A DNA stretch of 12,643 nt from Candidatus Cloacimonadota bacterium (GTDB taxonomy: Bacteria > Cloacimonadota > Cloacimonadia > JGIOTU-2). The DNA lies in NCBI GenBank assembly GCA_014382685.1, contig JACNJG010000101.1:1-12643 (forward strand), in the 5' to 3' direction. This document shows positions 1-6,618 of the stretch, piece after piece (the stretch's first letter is position 1; every line of letters starts with the position of its first letter). Below the pieces are notes generated by a model. That model made no database searches and was not told the DNA's origin. It was given only the letters and a program-made list of their open reading frames with translations. The position numbers were made by a program, and so were the translations under genes.

Positions 1-3000
1 AAATCATAATTCTGTGTTGAGACTGGTCCTTTGAAAATTGCTTTCCCCTTTTCAACAACAGGTAAGTATAATATTTCCCATTCTTCAGTAGTAGAGTTCC
101 AATGTTCATATGGATATTCAATTTTATAATCGGTATCGTAAACCACATTAAAAACTTCATTGAACTGATAACCGGTTGTATTGATAGTTCCTTGTAATTT
201 GGCAGTTTGGCGTGCTTGTATTGAATCTGGGAATTCTTCGGGGATAGTAATATTTCCTCTGATTGCAGGTAAAGCAGATCTCAACATTGGATCACCAAAG
301 AGCAAATAATTTTCATAATATGCCTTAGTCGCACTCACAACCTTTGAAATTAAAACTGCTTCTCCTATTCTGATTCTTTCACTTGCACCATTAACAATAT
401 GCCCAACTAATGTTGTACAAGGTCCATACCACCCCTTAAGAGTTGACGCAAAAGCTGCTACAGCTCCTCTGCCTTTTGTAGATAAAAATCGTTCAACAGT
501 ACATTCCGTAGTATTAGAATAAAAGAATCCTATATCACAGGAGGCAGCAACAAAAAAATTTAACATATCACCATTATTTAGCTTCCCAATGTCTCTGCTT
601 GCTCTAAAATATTCCTCATCACCCATGACATCATAGCCGCCATGACCAATGTAATAGAATACTGCTGCACCTTCATTTATTTTTTTAATGATATCTTTAT
701 TTGCCTCAGGGCGATTTTTAAACTCATCAAGAGGATAACGAATTCCATAAACTTCTAGTAACTCAACATTATCTTCAATATAGCGAGCACATAACTCAGC
801 ATTGTAAGTATTTACTGTTTCTTTATGACGACCATCTTTAAGAAAATCATCGGCACAAATGATCACACGGTTGCGCCAGTAACCATAATTAGGTTGTGCA
901 ATATAATCAATTGTCTTATCCATCATGACTTCCATTTGAGAATTAGTATAACCGGGCAACCGACCTATCATCAAAGCGGGAGTTGTACTTGTGAAATAGA
1001 CAAACTTGTCATCAGATACAGTTGTTACTTTTATGAAAGGAAGGATTTTATTTTTTTCTTCAGAGCCCGGTTCATAACCACGAAAGTCATTGGTGCCATC
1101 ACCTGCAAGCACCACATAAGATAATTTTCTTTCCGGAATTAAGGCATAATAATCAAAGCCATATTTCAAGAAATATCTCAATGCAACGACGTCGGGCAAA
1201 CCCCAAGCAAATTCATCATAAATATCATTGATATTCACAACCATCACATTCAAGCCGTCATACTCAACATGAACATCTGCAAGCTCTTTTGATTTTTCCC
1301 AAAATTGTTCAGGCGTAATGATAATAGCTTCAGTATTTGCAAGCGTTGAATCATCCCTAAGATATGAACGAATTTCTGTGCCATTCAAATACACAAGCGG
1401 TTTAAATTTTTCCTCGATTACTTCCGGAATAATATATCCCCCATTGCTTACAATACAGAATTTAGTGCCAGCTGTATCCGAAATTGCAACAAATGAGAGC
1501 GAGCTACTTGCATAATCATAATTTGTGATCTTTGAAGCCCGGTCAAAATCTTCTATTTTGAATATCTGGAGTTCATTATTAGAAACATTTGTAACATTCA
1601 CAGTATATTCGATATTTTCCTGCGGGAGAGAAAGCGAAAGGTAATTATCCTCCATCTTTAGATTTTTCGTATAGCTGATCTCGTAATAATCGAAATAGAG
1701 TGTTTGAGAGCTGGATGCTGCCTGTACAACCTTTAGTGTATTCTTCCCATTTTGGAAGAAATTTCCTGTATAGGTAATGTGGGATTGACTCGAGGTATAT
1801 TCAGATAATAATATTCCGTTCACATAGGTTGTAATGGAAGAATATGGATTAACATTGAAATCTATAAAAAGTTCCTGTTGGTCGTTTGTGTTGAGTTCGG
1901 AAACAGTGAAATCGAAGTATTTAGTATTTGCACCGCTTCCGGTAAAACTCTGCCAGTACCATACAATTCCTTCTGGTTCAGAGCGCACATGTTCTTCTTC
2001 GAAATGCTCGGAATAACGATATGTTGTAAGCGCTTCCCGTTTTGTTTGATCGCGTGGAGATTGGTTTTGGGAATTGTTGTGTGAAGTAATATCCGTATTA
2101 TAATTATAAGTAAGCCAGTAGATATTCTCACCAGTGTAGGGATTATAATATTGCGTATAGTCTTGGTTCAATTGGAAGCCGTTTGTACCTCTTACATAAA
2201 AATACACTGTAAAATCAGATCCACTTTCACTTATGAAAACAGGCACTTCTTCAAAAGGATATAACGAATTACAGATATCGCGATCTTGTGAATATCCACC
2301 ACCATTGAAAACCTTAATTTCATTTGGATCGAGATTTTCTACGTCAATTCCAGCTTGAGATAATTTCTGCTTGGTCAGCTTGCAAATTCCAGTCTCAGTA
2401 ATCGGTATCTTGAACCATCTATCTGCATGTGAAAAGGGATTATCCTGCTTTTGAACTCGTTTCTCCGAACTCCAATGTTTAGAAATATTAAAATTGATTA
2501 TTGTATGTTTAAAGATCTTTTCAAAATTTTTATCGGTAAATGGGTTGGCAACTTTGCTGCCGGAGAGCGAGAATGACAGCTTAAGATTATCGATGATCTT
2601 AAGTCTATTATTATGAACAGTAAATGGACGTATGATCACCATTACAACTGTCTGTTGCCGCCAGAGATAAGGTTCGGATATTTCGAGTAATTCTTTCGAT
2701 GTTTCAGGTAAATAGACATCCTGTTTTATCTCATAAACATGAGTATAAGTTTCTTTTTGAGGGTCTTTTATGAACTTTGGGAACGGAGCGACTGGGGCAG
2801 TTAGATCAAAAAAACTATCCTCTTTTGAAATAATAGTAGAATGCGCATTCCCATTTGTGGGCACTCCGATCAGAAAAGAATAATAAGGAAGATCGATCCT
2901 TCCTTCGATCTCTTCTCGTTTAAGTTCCGGACATTCGATATATGAGTATCCTTCTCTTGCAAGAATCTGATATTCGGGAAGAATGAATTCAATTGTAAGA

Positions 3001-3107
3001 TTATCTGTAGTAGTTCGTAATACTGTTACTGGTGAGTCCCCGAACAATGGGTAGGCAACAAATATACCCACCAGCAGAACTATAACAGATATTCTTTTTT
3101 TATTCAA
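1..3107 (-). CDS. Secreted C25-family (gingipain/PorU-like) cysteine peptidase, C-terminus off window
   Basis: An open frame of 1035 codons without a stop runs off the left edge. The start is taken as TTG at 3107-3105, because an in-frame TAA lies at 3122-3120 and this start gives a clean signal peptide: N-K-K-K-R, then a hydrophobic run to about residue 22 (small G23). Around residues 231-250 is a W-F-K-I-x-I-x-x-T-G-I-x-K-L-T stretch typical of the region before the catalytic domain in PorU-like proteins. Residues about 590-940 form the peptidase C25 domain. The predicted catalytic His is H822 in Y-I-G-H-G-G and the Cys is C857 in A-A-S-C-D. The domain closes with L-F-G-D-P-M near 935, followed by a beta-rich segment. 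PorU is the sortase of the type IX secretion system and gingipains are T9SS cargo; which role applies here cannot be decided without the C-terminus. No clear Shine-Dalgarno precedes the TTG, so translation may be coupled to rpsT, 8 nt upstream. Confidence 0.88.
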   Translation of the reverse strand, partial: MNKKRISVIVLLVGIFVAYPLFGDSPVTVLRTTTDNLTIEFILPEYQILAREGYSYIECPELKREEIEGRIDLPYYSFLIGVPTNGNAHSTIISKEDSFFDLTAPVAPFPKFIKDPQKETYTHVYEIKQDVYLPETSKELLEISEPYLWRQQTVVMVIIRPFTVHNNRLKIIDNLKLSFSLSGSKVANPFTDKNFEKIFKHTIINFNISKHWSSEKRVQKQDNPFSHADRWFKIPITETGICKLTKQKLSQAGIDVENLDPNEIKVFNGGGYSQDRDICNSLYPFEEVPVFISESGSDFTVYFYVRGTNGFQLNQDYTQYYNPYTGENIYWLTYNYNTDITSHNNSQNQSPRDQTKREALTTYRYSEHFEEEHVRSEPEGIVWYWQSFTGSGANTKYFDFTVSELNTNDQQELFIDFNVNPYSSITTYVNGILLSEYTSSQSHITYTGNFFQNGKNTLKVVQAASSSQTLYFDYYEISYTKNLKMEDNYLSLSLPQENIEYTVNVTNVSNNELQIFKIEDFDRASKITNYDYASSSLSFVAISDTAGTKFCIVSNGGYIIPEVIEEKFKPLVYLNGTEIRSYLRDDSTLANTEAIIITPEQFWEKSKELADVHVEYDGLNVMVVNINDIYDEFAWGLPDVVALRYFLKYGFDYYALIPERKLSYVVLAGDGTNDFRGYEPGSEEKNKILPFIKVTTVSDDKFVYFTSTTPALMIGRLPGYTNSQMEVMMDKTIDYIAQPNYGYWRNRVIICADDFLKDGRHKETVNTYNAELCARYIEDNVELLEVYGIRYPLDEFKNRPEANKDIIKKINEGAAVFYYIGHGGYDVMGDEEYFRASRDIGKLNNGDMLNFFVAASCDIGFFYSNTTECTVERFLSTKGRGAVAAFASTLKGWYGPCTTLVGHIVNGASERIRIGEAVLISKVVSATKAYYENYLLFGDPMLRSALPAIRGNITIPEEFPDSIQARQTAKLQGTINTTGYQFNEVFNVVYDTDYKIEYPYEHWNSTTEEWEILYLPVVEKGKAIFKGPVSTQNYD

Positions 3108-3115
3108 AGTAAATG

Positions 3116-3376
3116 CTAATTAGCTTCAAAATTTTTTACAAATTTACTTAACCTTGATTTTTTTCTGTCTGCATTATTTCTGTGTATAACTCCCTTTTTA
3201 ACTGCCTTATCAATAAGAGATTGGGCTTGAACCAGCAATGCATCCATTTCTGCTTTATCAGTGGACTTCTTGATCTTCTTTATGATCGTGCTGATACTCT
3301 TTTTCACATAGTGATTTCGTTCTTTCTTTTTTTCATCCGAACGCAATCTTTTTTTACAAGATTTATGATCTGGCAT
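3116..3376 (-). CDS. rpsT: 30S ribosomal protein S20
   Basis: An 86-residue, strongly basic protein of the usual S20 length. It has the Lys/Arg-rich N-terminus (K-K-R-L-R-S-D-E-K-K), the helical middle with K-S-I-S-T-I-I-K-K-I, and the family's C-terminal block V-I-H-R-N-N-A-D-R-K-K-S-R-L. S20 is a primary 16S rRNA-binding protein of the small subunit. The ATG is supported by an AGGAG Shine-Dalgarno 7 nt upstream. A TTGACA-containing promoter candidate lies in the gap before it, so the gene may be transcribed apart from the upstream nadK-pgsA cluster. The next gene, the C25 peptidase, begins 8 nt after its TAG stop. Confidence 0.97.
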   Translation of the reverse strand: MPDHKSCKKRLRSDEKKKERNHYVKKSISTIIKKIKKSTDKAEMDALLVQAQSLIDKAVKKGVIHRNNADRKKSRLSKFVKNFEAN

Positions 3377-3381
3377 TGAAT

Positions 3382-3386
3382 CTCCT
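3382..3386 (-). promoter_or_regulatory. Shine-Dalgarno of rpsT
   Basis: The minus strand reads AGGAG, 5 bases, placed 7 nt before the rpsT ATG. It is one of the clearest ribosome binding sites in the window and fixes the start. Confidence 0.8.
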
Positions 3387-3407
3387 AAAATTTTATAATT
3401 TTGACCA

Positions 3408-3437
3408 AGTAAATTACAGGGTGTATTTATTTGTCAA
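3408..3437 (-). promoter_or_regulatory. Candidate sigma70-type promoter for rpsT
   Basis: On the minus strand a perfect TTGACA (3437-3432) is followed after 18 nt by TTTACT (3413-3408, 4 of 6 matches to TATAAT). This would start transcription about 25-30 nt before the rpsT ATG. It lies in the 77-nt gap after the NfeD-like gene. The -10 match is mediocre, and FCB-group bacteria may use a different promoter consensus, so the call is tentative. Confidence 0.4.
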
Positions 3438-3453
3438 ACTTTGCAACACTGAA

Positions 3454-3684
3454 TTATCTCTTCCTTATCAGCATTGCAAGCAACTTTTTTAGCACAAATA
3501 AATTGAGTAATGAAAACAAGCAGAAAAGCAATATTAAAATCAGAATATTTCTCATTCCAAGAATATTTATCATTCCGGTAAAGAGAGCTGCAACTCCAAA
3601 ACTCAACAAGGTAAGATTATGAAAAAAGAGCTCAAGAAAGATGAGCAGGAGTCCTGCGATGATCAAACTCAGCCAGATAATCAT
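3454..3684 (-). CDS. Small NfeD/YbbK-like membrane protein, minimal form
   Basis: A 76-residue, very hydrophobic protein with three predicted membrane segments, about residues 3-20, 25-43 and 46-66, ending in a basic tail L-I-R-K-R. The pattern W-L-S-L-I-I-A-G-L-L-L-I-F-L-E-L-F followed by S-F-G-V-A-A-L-F-T-G resembles the membrane half of short NfeD (NfeD1b/YbbK) proteins, which are normally about 140-150 residues with a C-terminal OB-fold. No OB-fold is present here: the frame stops and only 77 nt separate it from rpsT. It could be a truncated remnant or an independent small membrane protein. The start lies 8 nt after the stop of the upstream two-TM gene, so they are probably co-transcribed. 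The family assignment is by pattern only. Confidence 0.6.
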   Translation of the reverse strand: MIIWLSLIIAGLLLIFLELFFHNLTLLSFGVAALFTGMINILGMRNILILILLFCLFSLLNLFVLKKLLAMLIRKR

Positions 3685-3692
3685 AGCAAAAA

Positions 3693-4646
3693 TTATTTCT
3701 CTTCACTATCTTTATCTTTATGTTCTTCAGAACTCTCACCTTCTTCGCTCCGTGGTCTTCTAATATATTTTCTCTTGATTTTTTTCTTTGACCCATAATC
3801 ATATCCATATCCATAACTTGAACCAGATCCATAATTATAACCAGATCCATAACGAGATCCCCGACCATGCGAAGTTTTTATACCAAGTACTGTAAAAGTT
3901 TTTGTGAATAGTATTATGATAAAATAAATCACAAAAAGTGCTACAGAAATGAAGAGCAAAGAAATCACAAATGTTAAGAGAAAGGACTTGAATGCGTCTT
4001 GTGTTACATCTGCGCGAGAAACGAATTTGGAAATATCTAACTTAGTGTAAATATTCTTTGAAAACTTCTCCTGATCCTGCAACACAGTTTTTAGCGAATC
4101 AATTATTCTTTCAGTTTTCATTATATTCTGATTGTAATTTTCCTGATCATAAGCTGTTCGAGCGTTTTTGAAACCTTCATTCAGAATTTCTTTTCTTTTC
4201 TCATTATCCTTTATTCTTTCTTCAACAGATTCAGATAATAACTGATCATCTATTTGTACTAATTCTTCCATAGTTAACTCGTCATGATTCCTTAATTTAT
4301 CAATAATCTGCTTGTACATATTACGGGGTATCTCAATTAACCAAGTGCTATTGTTTGATGAAAATTTAGAGTATTTTATTTTCAGATCATGTTCTAAGAC
4401 CAAATCGACAATTTCTTGTTTAATTTTTTGCATATTAGCTGAAGTATACTGTAACTCAAGTTTTGTATTGTATTTTGATTCCTCAAATAATTCAATAGCC
4501 TCTTTGGGTGTCTGCCCCATAATATCTGACGGTTTAAGAAATGTATTGATTATCTGTGATTTGTCAAATGCAATAATCAATGCGACAACAACCACACCTA
4601 TCATTATAATATTTTTGATTCTTCTGGTGATATAAAGAGCTGCCAT
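3693..4646 (-). CDS. Two-TM protein with periplasmic coiled-coil region and Gly/Tyr-rich cytoplasmic-type tail, unknown function
   Basis: A 317-residue protein I cannot assign to a named family. Visible parts in order: a basic N-terminus and TM1 at about residues 11-27; a soluble, charged, largely helical region of about 190 residues (28-220) with a coiled-coil-like stretch at 140-200; TM2 at about 221-248; a low-complexity G/S/Y/R segment at 261-286; a basic cluster at 287-298 (K-K-K-I-K-R-K-Y-I-R-R); and an acidic Glu/Ser/Asp tail at 300-317. The layout, with a coiled coil ahead of a C-terminal TM, is loosely like DUF4349 proteins, but I see no decisive motif. With both ends cytoplasmic, the middle would be extracytoplasmic. 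A strong AAGGAG Shine-Dalgarno lies 5 nt upstream of the ATG. The gene sits 13 nt after pgsA and 8 nt before the NfeD-like gene, which suggests a membrane-associated operon. Confidence 0.75.
   Translation of the reverse strand: MAALYITRRIKNIIMIGVVVVALIIAFDKSQIINTFLKPSDIMGQTPKEAIELFEESKYNTKLELQYTSANMQKIKQEIVDLVLEHDLKIKYSKFSSNNSTWLIEIPRNMYKQIIDKLRNHDELTMEELVQIDDQLLSESVEERIKDNEKRKEILNEGFKNARTAYDQENYNQNIMKTERIIDSLKTVLQDQEKFSKNIYTKLDISKFVSRADVTQDAFKSFLLTFVISLLFISVALFVIYFIIILFTKTFTVLGIKTSHGRGSRYGSGYNYGSGSSYGYGYDYGSKKKIKRKYIRRPRSEEGESSEEHKDKDSEEK
3789..3866 (-). repeat. Low-complexity Gly/Tyr/Ser coding repeat
   Basis: This is the stretch coding residues 261-286 of the two-TM protein. It contains repeated TATGGATCTGGT (12 nt, two copies) and further TATGGA units, giving G-S-G-Y-N-Y-G-S-G-S-S-Y-G-Y-G-Y. 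In-frame repeats of this kind can vary in length by slippage. Confidence 0.75.
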
Positions 4647-4651
4647 TAATT

Positions 4652-4657
4652 CTCCTT
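4652..4657 (-). promoter_or_regulatory. Shine-Dalgarno of the two-TM protein gene
   Basis: AAGGAG on the minus strand, 5 nt before the ATG at 4646, lying just after the pgsA stop. Confidence 0.8.
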
Positions 4658-4659
4658 AG

Positions 4660-5259
4660 TTATATTGTTTTTTTTATTTCTCGTTTGGATATTATTCCAT
4701 AGCGTACAGTAGCAATGCCAAGTAAGATCACTCCAATTAATACTGTCAAAATTTTTATATTTATTCCAATGATAAATAAGTTATTTATAGAATCCAGATC
4801 AATAACATAAAGATAAGTAGCTAAACTGACAAAAATAACTGCAATCTTACCGGGAATATTTGAACTTGGTATTTTATGATGTTTCATTATTAGCCAATAA
4901 CCACCGATTATAATTAATAATTCAAGTGCAATAATAATATAAAATCCCCAGACAGGAAAGCTTCGGTAAACATAAAGATAAATCAATATTGTTACTACAA
5001 ATATTTTATCTACTATCGGATCGAGAATTTTTCCTATAGTTGTTGCCTGATGCAATATCTTTGCAAGAAATCCATCCAGAACATCAGTGAAACCTGCAAT
5101 CAATATCAAAATAAATGCCTGAATATTCTGACCATTATTAAGTGACACAAGCACGAAGGGTAAAATTATCAAGCGCATCAATGTGACAATATTGGGAATT
5201 GTGATCACTGTTTTAGGATCAAAATCAGCGTTGGCAAATCCGTTTTTTTTTGTGTACAT
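4660..5259 (-). CDS. pgsA: CDP-diacylglycerol--glycerol-3-phosphate 3-phosphatidyltransferase
   Basis: A 199-residue polytopic membrane protein of the CDP-alcohol phosphatidyltransferase family. It would make phosphatidylglycerophosphate from CDP-diacylglycerol and glycerol-3-phosphate, the committed step to phosphatidylglycerol and cardiolipin. The family motif D-x2-D-G-x2-A-R-x8-G-x3-D-x3-D is seen as D59, D62-G63, A66, K67, G76, D80 and D84, with Lys where Arg is usual. The N-terminal I-P-N-I-V-T-L-M-R-L at 21-30 is typical of PgsA and precedes the first membrane segment. The first 18 residues are a short hydrophilic extension. Its ATG overlaps the nadK stop by one base (TGATG), so translational coupling is likely. 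Other CDP-alcohol transferases share the motif, but length and N-terminal signature favour PgsA. Confidence 0.9.
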   Translation of the reverse strand: MYTKKNGFANADFDPKTVITIPNIVTLMRLIILPFVLVSLNNGQNIQAFILILIAGFTDVLDGFLAKILHQATTIGKILDPIVDKIFVVTILIYLYVYRSFPVWGFYIIIALELLIIIGGYWLIMKHHKIPSSNIPGKIAVIFVSLATYLYVIDLDSINNLFIIGINIKILTVLIGVILLGIATVRYGIISKREIKKTI

Positions 5260-6098
5260 CAGTCTATAAATTTTTCCCTTACGATTTTGGCGAAAGTTTT
5301 ATCATGAAGCTTAATAAATTTGGAAGTATATGATGATTTCTCAATTGCAATTTGCTCATATTTTTTCATTGTATCAACATTTTCACCGTCAATAGCAACA
5401 TAGATTTTTTCATTACCTTTTATATATTGAATTGAGAGCTTTTTCTCTGCAGAAAAAATAAAAGGTTTTATAAACTGATTATGAGGATTGATCGGCGTGA
5501 GCAAAAGTACATCTGTGTGAGGAAAAACGATCGAGCCACCGGCGGAGATGTTATACCCAGTCGAGCCGGTAGGAGTAGAAACGATAATCCCGTCTGCCTC
5601 AATATCAAAGAGGTACTCATTATCATCCAGAATTTTAAAGGTAAGCATCTTAGGATATGTTCCCTTATAAAGAACACAATCATTCAGAGCATAATATTTC
5701 ATTTTAGTATCTGATAAAGACGTGCACTCAAGGATCATTTTTTCTTCTACAATATAAGCACCTTTTCTGATTTGCTCAAAAACCGGTTCGAATTCATGCT
5801 TTTCGCATTCAGAAAGAAAACCAAGCTTACCGTGATTGAATCCAAGAAGTGGAATATTCTCTTTCAGAACTAATTTTGAAGCAAGAAGAATTGTTCCGTC
5901 ACCACCAAGTACAATAAGCAGGTCAATGTTCTCTTTTGTGAAACCTTTCACATAGGAAATTCCCTGTAATCCTTTTCTTTTTTGATTTTCCAAAAGTGAA
6001 ATAATATATTCATTTTTCTGAAGAAAGGCAATGCGTTCTTTCAGTTTTTGAATACTTTTAAATAACTTCGGATTATAGAAGATTCCTATTCTCTGCAT
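5259..6098 (-). CDS. nadK: NAD kinase
   Basis: A 279-residue cytoplasmic enzyme that phosphorylates NAD+ to NADP+ using ATP or polyphosphate. Clear family motifs: G-G-D-G-T at 65-69 (phosphate binding and catalysis), G-F-N-H-G-K-L-G-F-L at 86-95, N-D at 139-140 where the NE/ND motif is expected, and the glycine-rich T-P-T-G-S-T-G-Y at 175-182, followed by A-G-G-S-I-V and L-T-P-I-N-P-H. Length is normal for bacterial NadK. The ATG gives the usual N-terminus, a beta strand I-G-I-F-Y-N-P. No strong Shine-Dalgarno is visible upstream. It is the first gene of the minus-strand cluster, and transcription should begin in the divergent intergenic region to its right. Confidence 0.95.
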   Translation of the reverse strand: MQRIGIFYNPKLFKSIQKLKERIAFLQKNEYIISLLENQKRKGLQGISYVKGFTKENIDLLIVLGGDGTILLASKLVLKENIPLLGFNHGKLGFLSECEKHEFEPVFEQIRKGAYIVEEKMILECTSLSDTKMKYYALNDCVLYKGTYPKMLTFKILDDNEYLFDIEADGIIVSTPTGSTGYNISAGGSIVFPHTDVLLLTPINPHNQFIKPFIFSAEKKLSIQYIKGNEKIYVAIDGENVDTMKKYEQIAIEKSSYTSKFIKLHDKTFAKIVREKFID

Positions 6099-6235
6099 AG
6101 AGTGAGAAAAAGTGATTTATGCTAAGATATGTCAACAAAAATGGAATTTTAGAATTTTTTTTGAAAATGTTGACAGCTCAAAAGAGCGCTTCGGAATATA
6201 TCAACCTAATTCTCAGAATATGAGAGTTTTAGAAT
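6099..6235. promoter_or_regulatory. Divergent intergenic region between nadK and the tRNA cluster
   Basis: This 137-bp AT-rich gap must hold the promoters of both nadK (leftward) and the tRNA cluster (rightward). It contains an 8-bp perfect inverted repeat, tgtcaaca at 6130-6137 and tgttgaca at 6168-6175. Each arm contains a TTGACA -35-like hexamer facing outward. Two small hairpins follow: GCTC-AAAA-GAGC at 6176-6187 and TCTCA-GAATA-TGAGA at 6211-6225. No convincing -10 box sits at standard spacing from either hexamer. Confidence 0.45.
6170..6202 (+). promoter_or_regulatory. Weak candidate promoter for the tRNA cluster
   Basis: A perfect TTGACA at 6170-6175 is followed by TATATC at 6197-6202, but the 21-nt spacer is longer than the usual 17. 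It lies 34 nt before the first tRNA, where a promoter is expected. Confidence 0.3.
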
Positions 6236-6321
6236 GGAGGATTAGTCCTAATTGGTAAGGCAGCGGTCTTGAAAACCGCCGGGCTCTGCCCTTGGGGGTT
6301 CGAGTCCCTCATCCTCCGCCA
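6236..6321 (+). tRNA. tRNA-Ser (UGA)
   Basis: The acceptor stem GGAGGAT pairs with ATCCTCC, followed by discriminator G and an encoded CCA. The anticodon stem is GCGGT/ACCGC around the loop CTTGAAA, with anticodon TGA at 6270-6272. A long class II variable arm with stem GGGC/GCCC confirms serine. It is the first of four tandem tRNA genes. Confidence 0.95.
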
Positions 6322-6334
6322 TTTTGTTCTTTCT

Positions 6335-6427
6335 GGAGAGGTGACCGAGTTGGCTTAAGGTGCGCGCCTGCTAAGCGTGTGTAGGAGTAACATCTTACCC
6401 AGGGTTCGAATCCCTGCCTCTCCGCCA
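6335..6427 (+). tRNA. tRNA-Ser (GCU)
   Basis: The acceptor stem GGAGAGG pairs with CCTCTCC, then discriminator G and encoded CCA. The anticodon stem is CGCGC/GCGTG (one G-U pair) around the loop CTGCTAA, with anticodon GCT at 6370-6372. A long variable arm, as expected for serine, lies before the AGGG-TTCGAAT-CCCT T-arm. It starts 13 nt after tRNA-Ser(UGA). Confidence 0.95.
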
Positions 6428-6439
6428 TTTATAGAAATG

Positions 6440-6514
6440 TGGGTCGTCGCCAAGTGGCAAGGCACAGGGTTTTGGTCCCTGCATTCGGAGGTTCGAATCC
6501 TCCCGACCCAGCCA
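6440..6514 (+). tRNA. tRNA-Gln (UUG)
   Basis: The acceptor stem TGGGTCG pairs with CGACCCA, then G and encoded CCA. The anticodon stem is CAGGG/CCCTG around the loop TTTTGGT, with anticodon TTG at 6472-6474. The weak first base pair (T1-A72) is typical of bacterial tRNA-Gln. Confidence 0.95.
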
Positions 6515-6526
6515 TTTTTTTAATCT

Positions 6527-6600
6527 TGGGGTGTCGTCTAATGGCAAGACAGCAGTCTCTGGATCTGCTTATTGGGGTTCGAATCCCTGCACCCCAGCCA
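6527..6600 (+). tRNA. tRNA-Gln (CUG)
   Basis: The acceptor stem TGGGGTG pairs with CACCCCA, then G and encoded CCA. In the loop CTCTGGA the anticodon is CTG at 6559-6561, with T33 in place. The stem GCAGT/TCTGC has a T-T mismatch at the 31-39 position, and base 37 is G. A shifted reading (CTC, Glu) would break the seven-base loop, and the T1-A72 acceptor pair fits Gln. It ends only 18 nt before the first permease gene. Confidence 0.88.
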
Positions 6601-6610
6601 TTTTCTTTGT

Positions 6611-6615
6611 AGGAG
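6611..6615 (+). promoter_or_regulatory. Shine-Dalgarno of the first permease gene, next to the tRNA 3' end
   Basis: AGGAG lies 3 nt before the ATG at 6619 and 10 nt after the CCA end of tRNA-Gln(CUG). The tight 3-nt spacing and the short leader left after tRNA 3' processing are unusual. There is no terminator hairpin between the tRNA and this site. Confidence 0.7.
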
Positions 6616-6618
6616 CTG

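Noticed and set aside
825..2131. Several 60-100-codon frames on both strands within the left-edge peptidase region
   Set aside because: The C25 peptidase frame is uninterrupted across the region and its catalytic His and Cys fall in that frame. The other frames carry no family signal.
3693..3868. A second overlapping minus-strand frame in the GY-repeat region, rich in Met/Asp/Val
   Set aside because: Its repetitive composition is simply the frame-shifted reading of the TATGGA repeats. It has no ribosome binding site and no family signal.
6527..6600. Reading the fourth tRNA as tRNA-Glu (CUC)
   Set aside because: That reading needs a shifted anticodon loop. The seven-base loop, the T1-A72 acceptor pair and the Gln neighbour support Gln(CUG).
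6236..6618. The tRNA cluster as an integration site for a mobile element
   Set aside because: No integrase gene and no repeated tRNA 3' end is visible in the window, and the flanking genes are ordinary housekeeping or transport genes.
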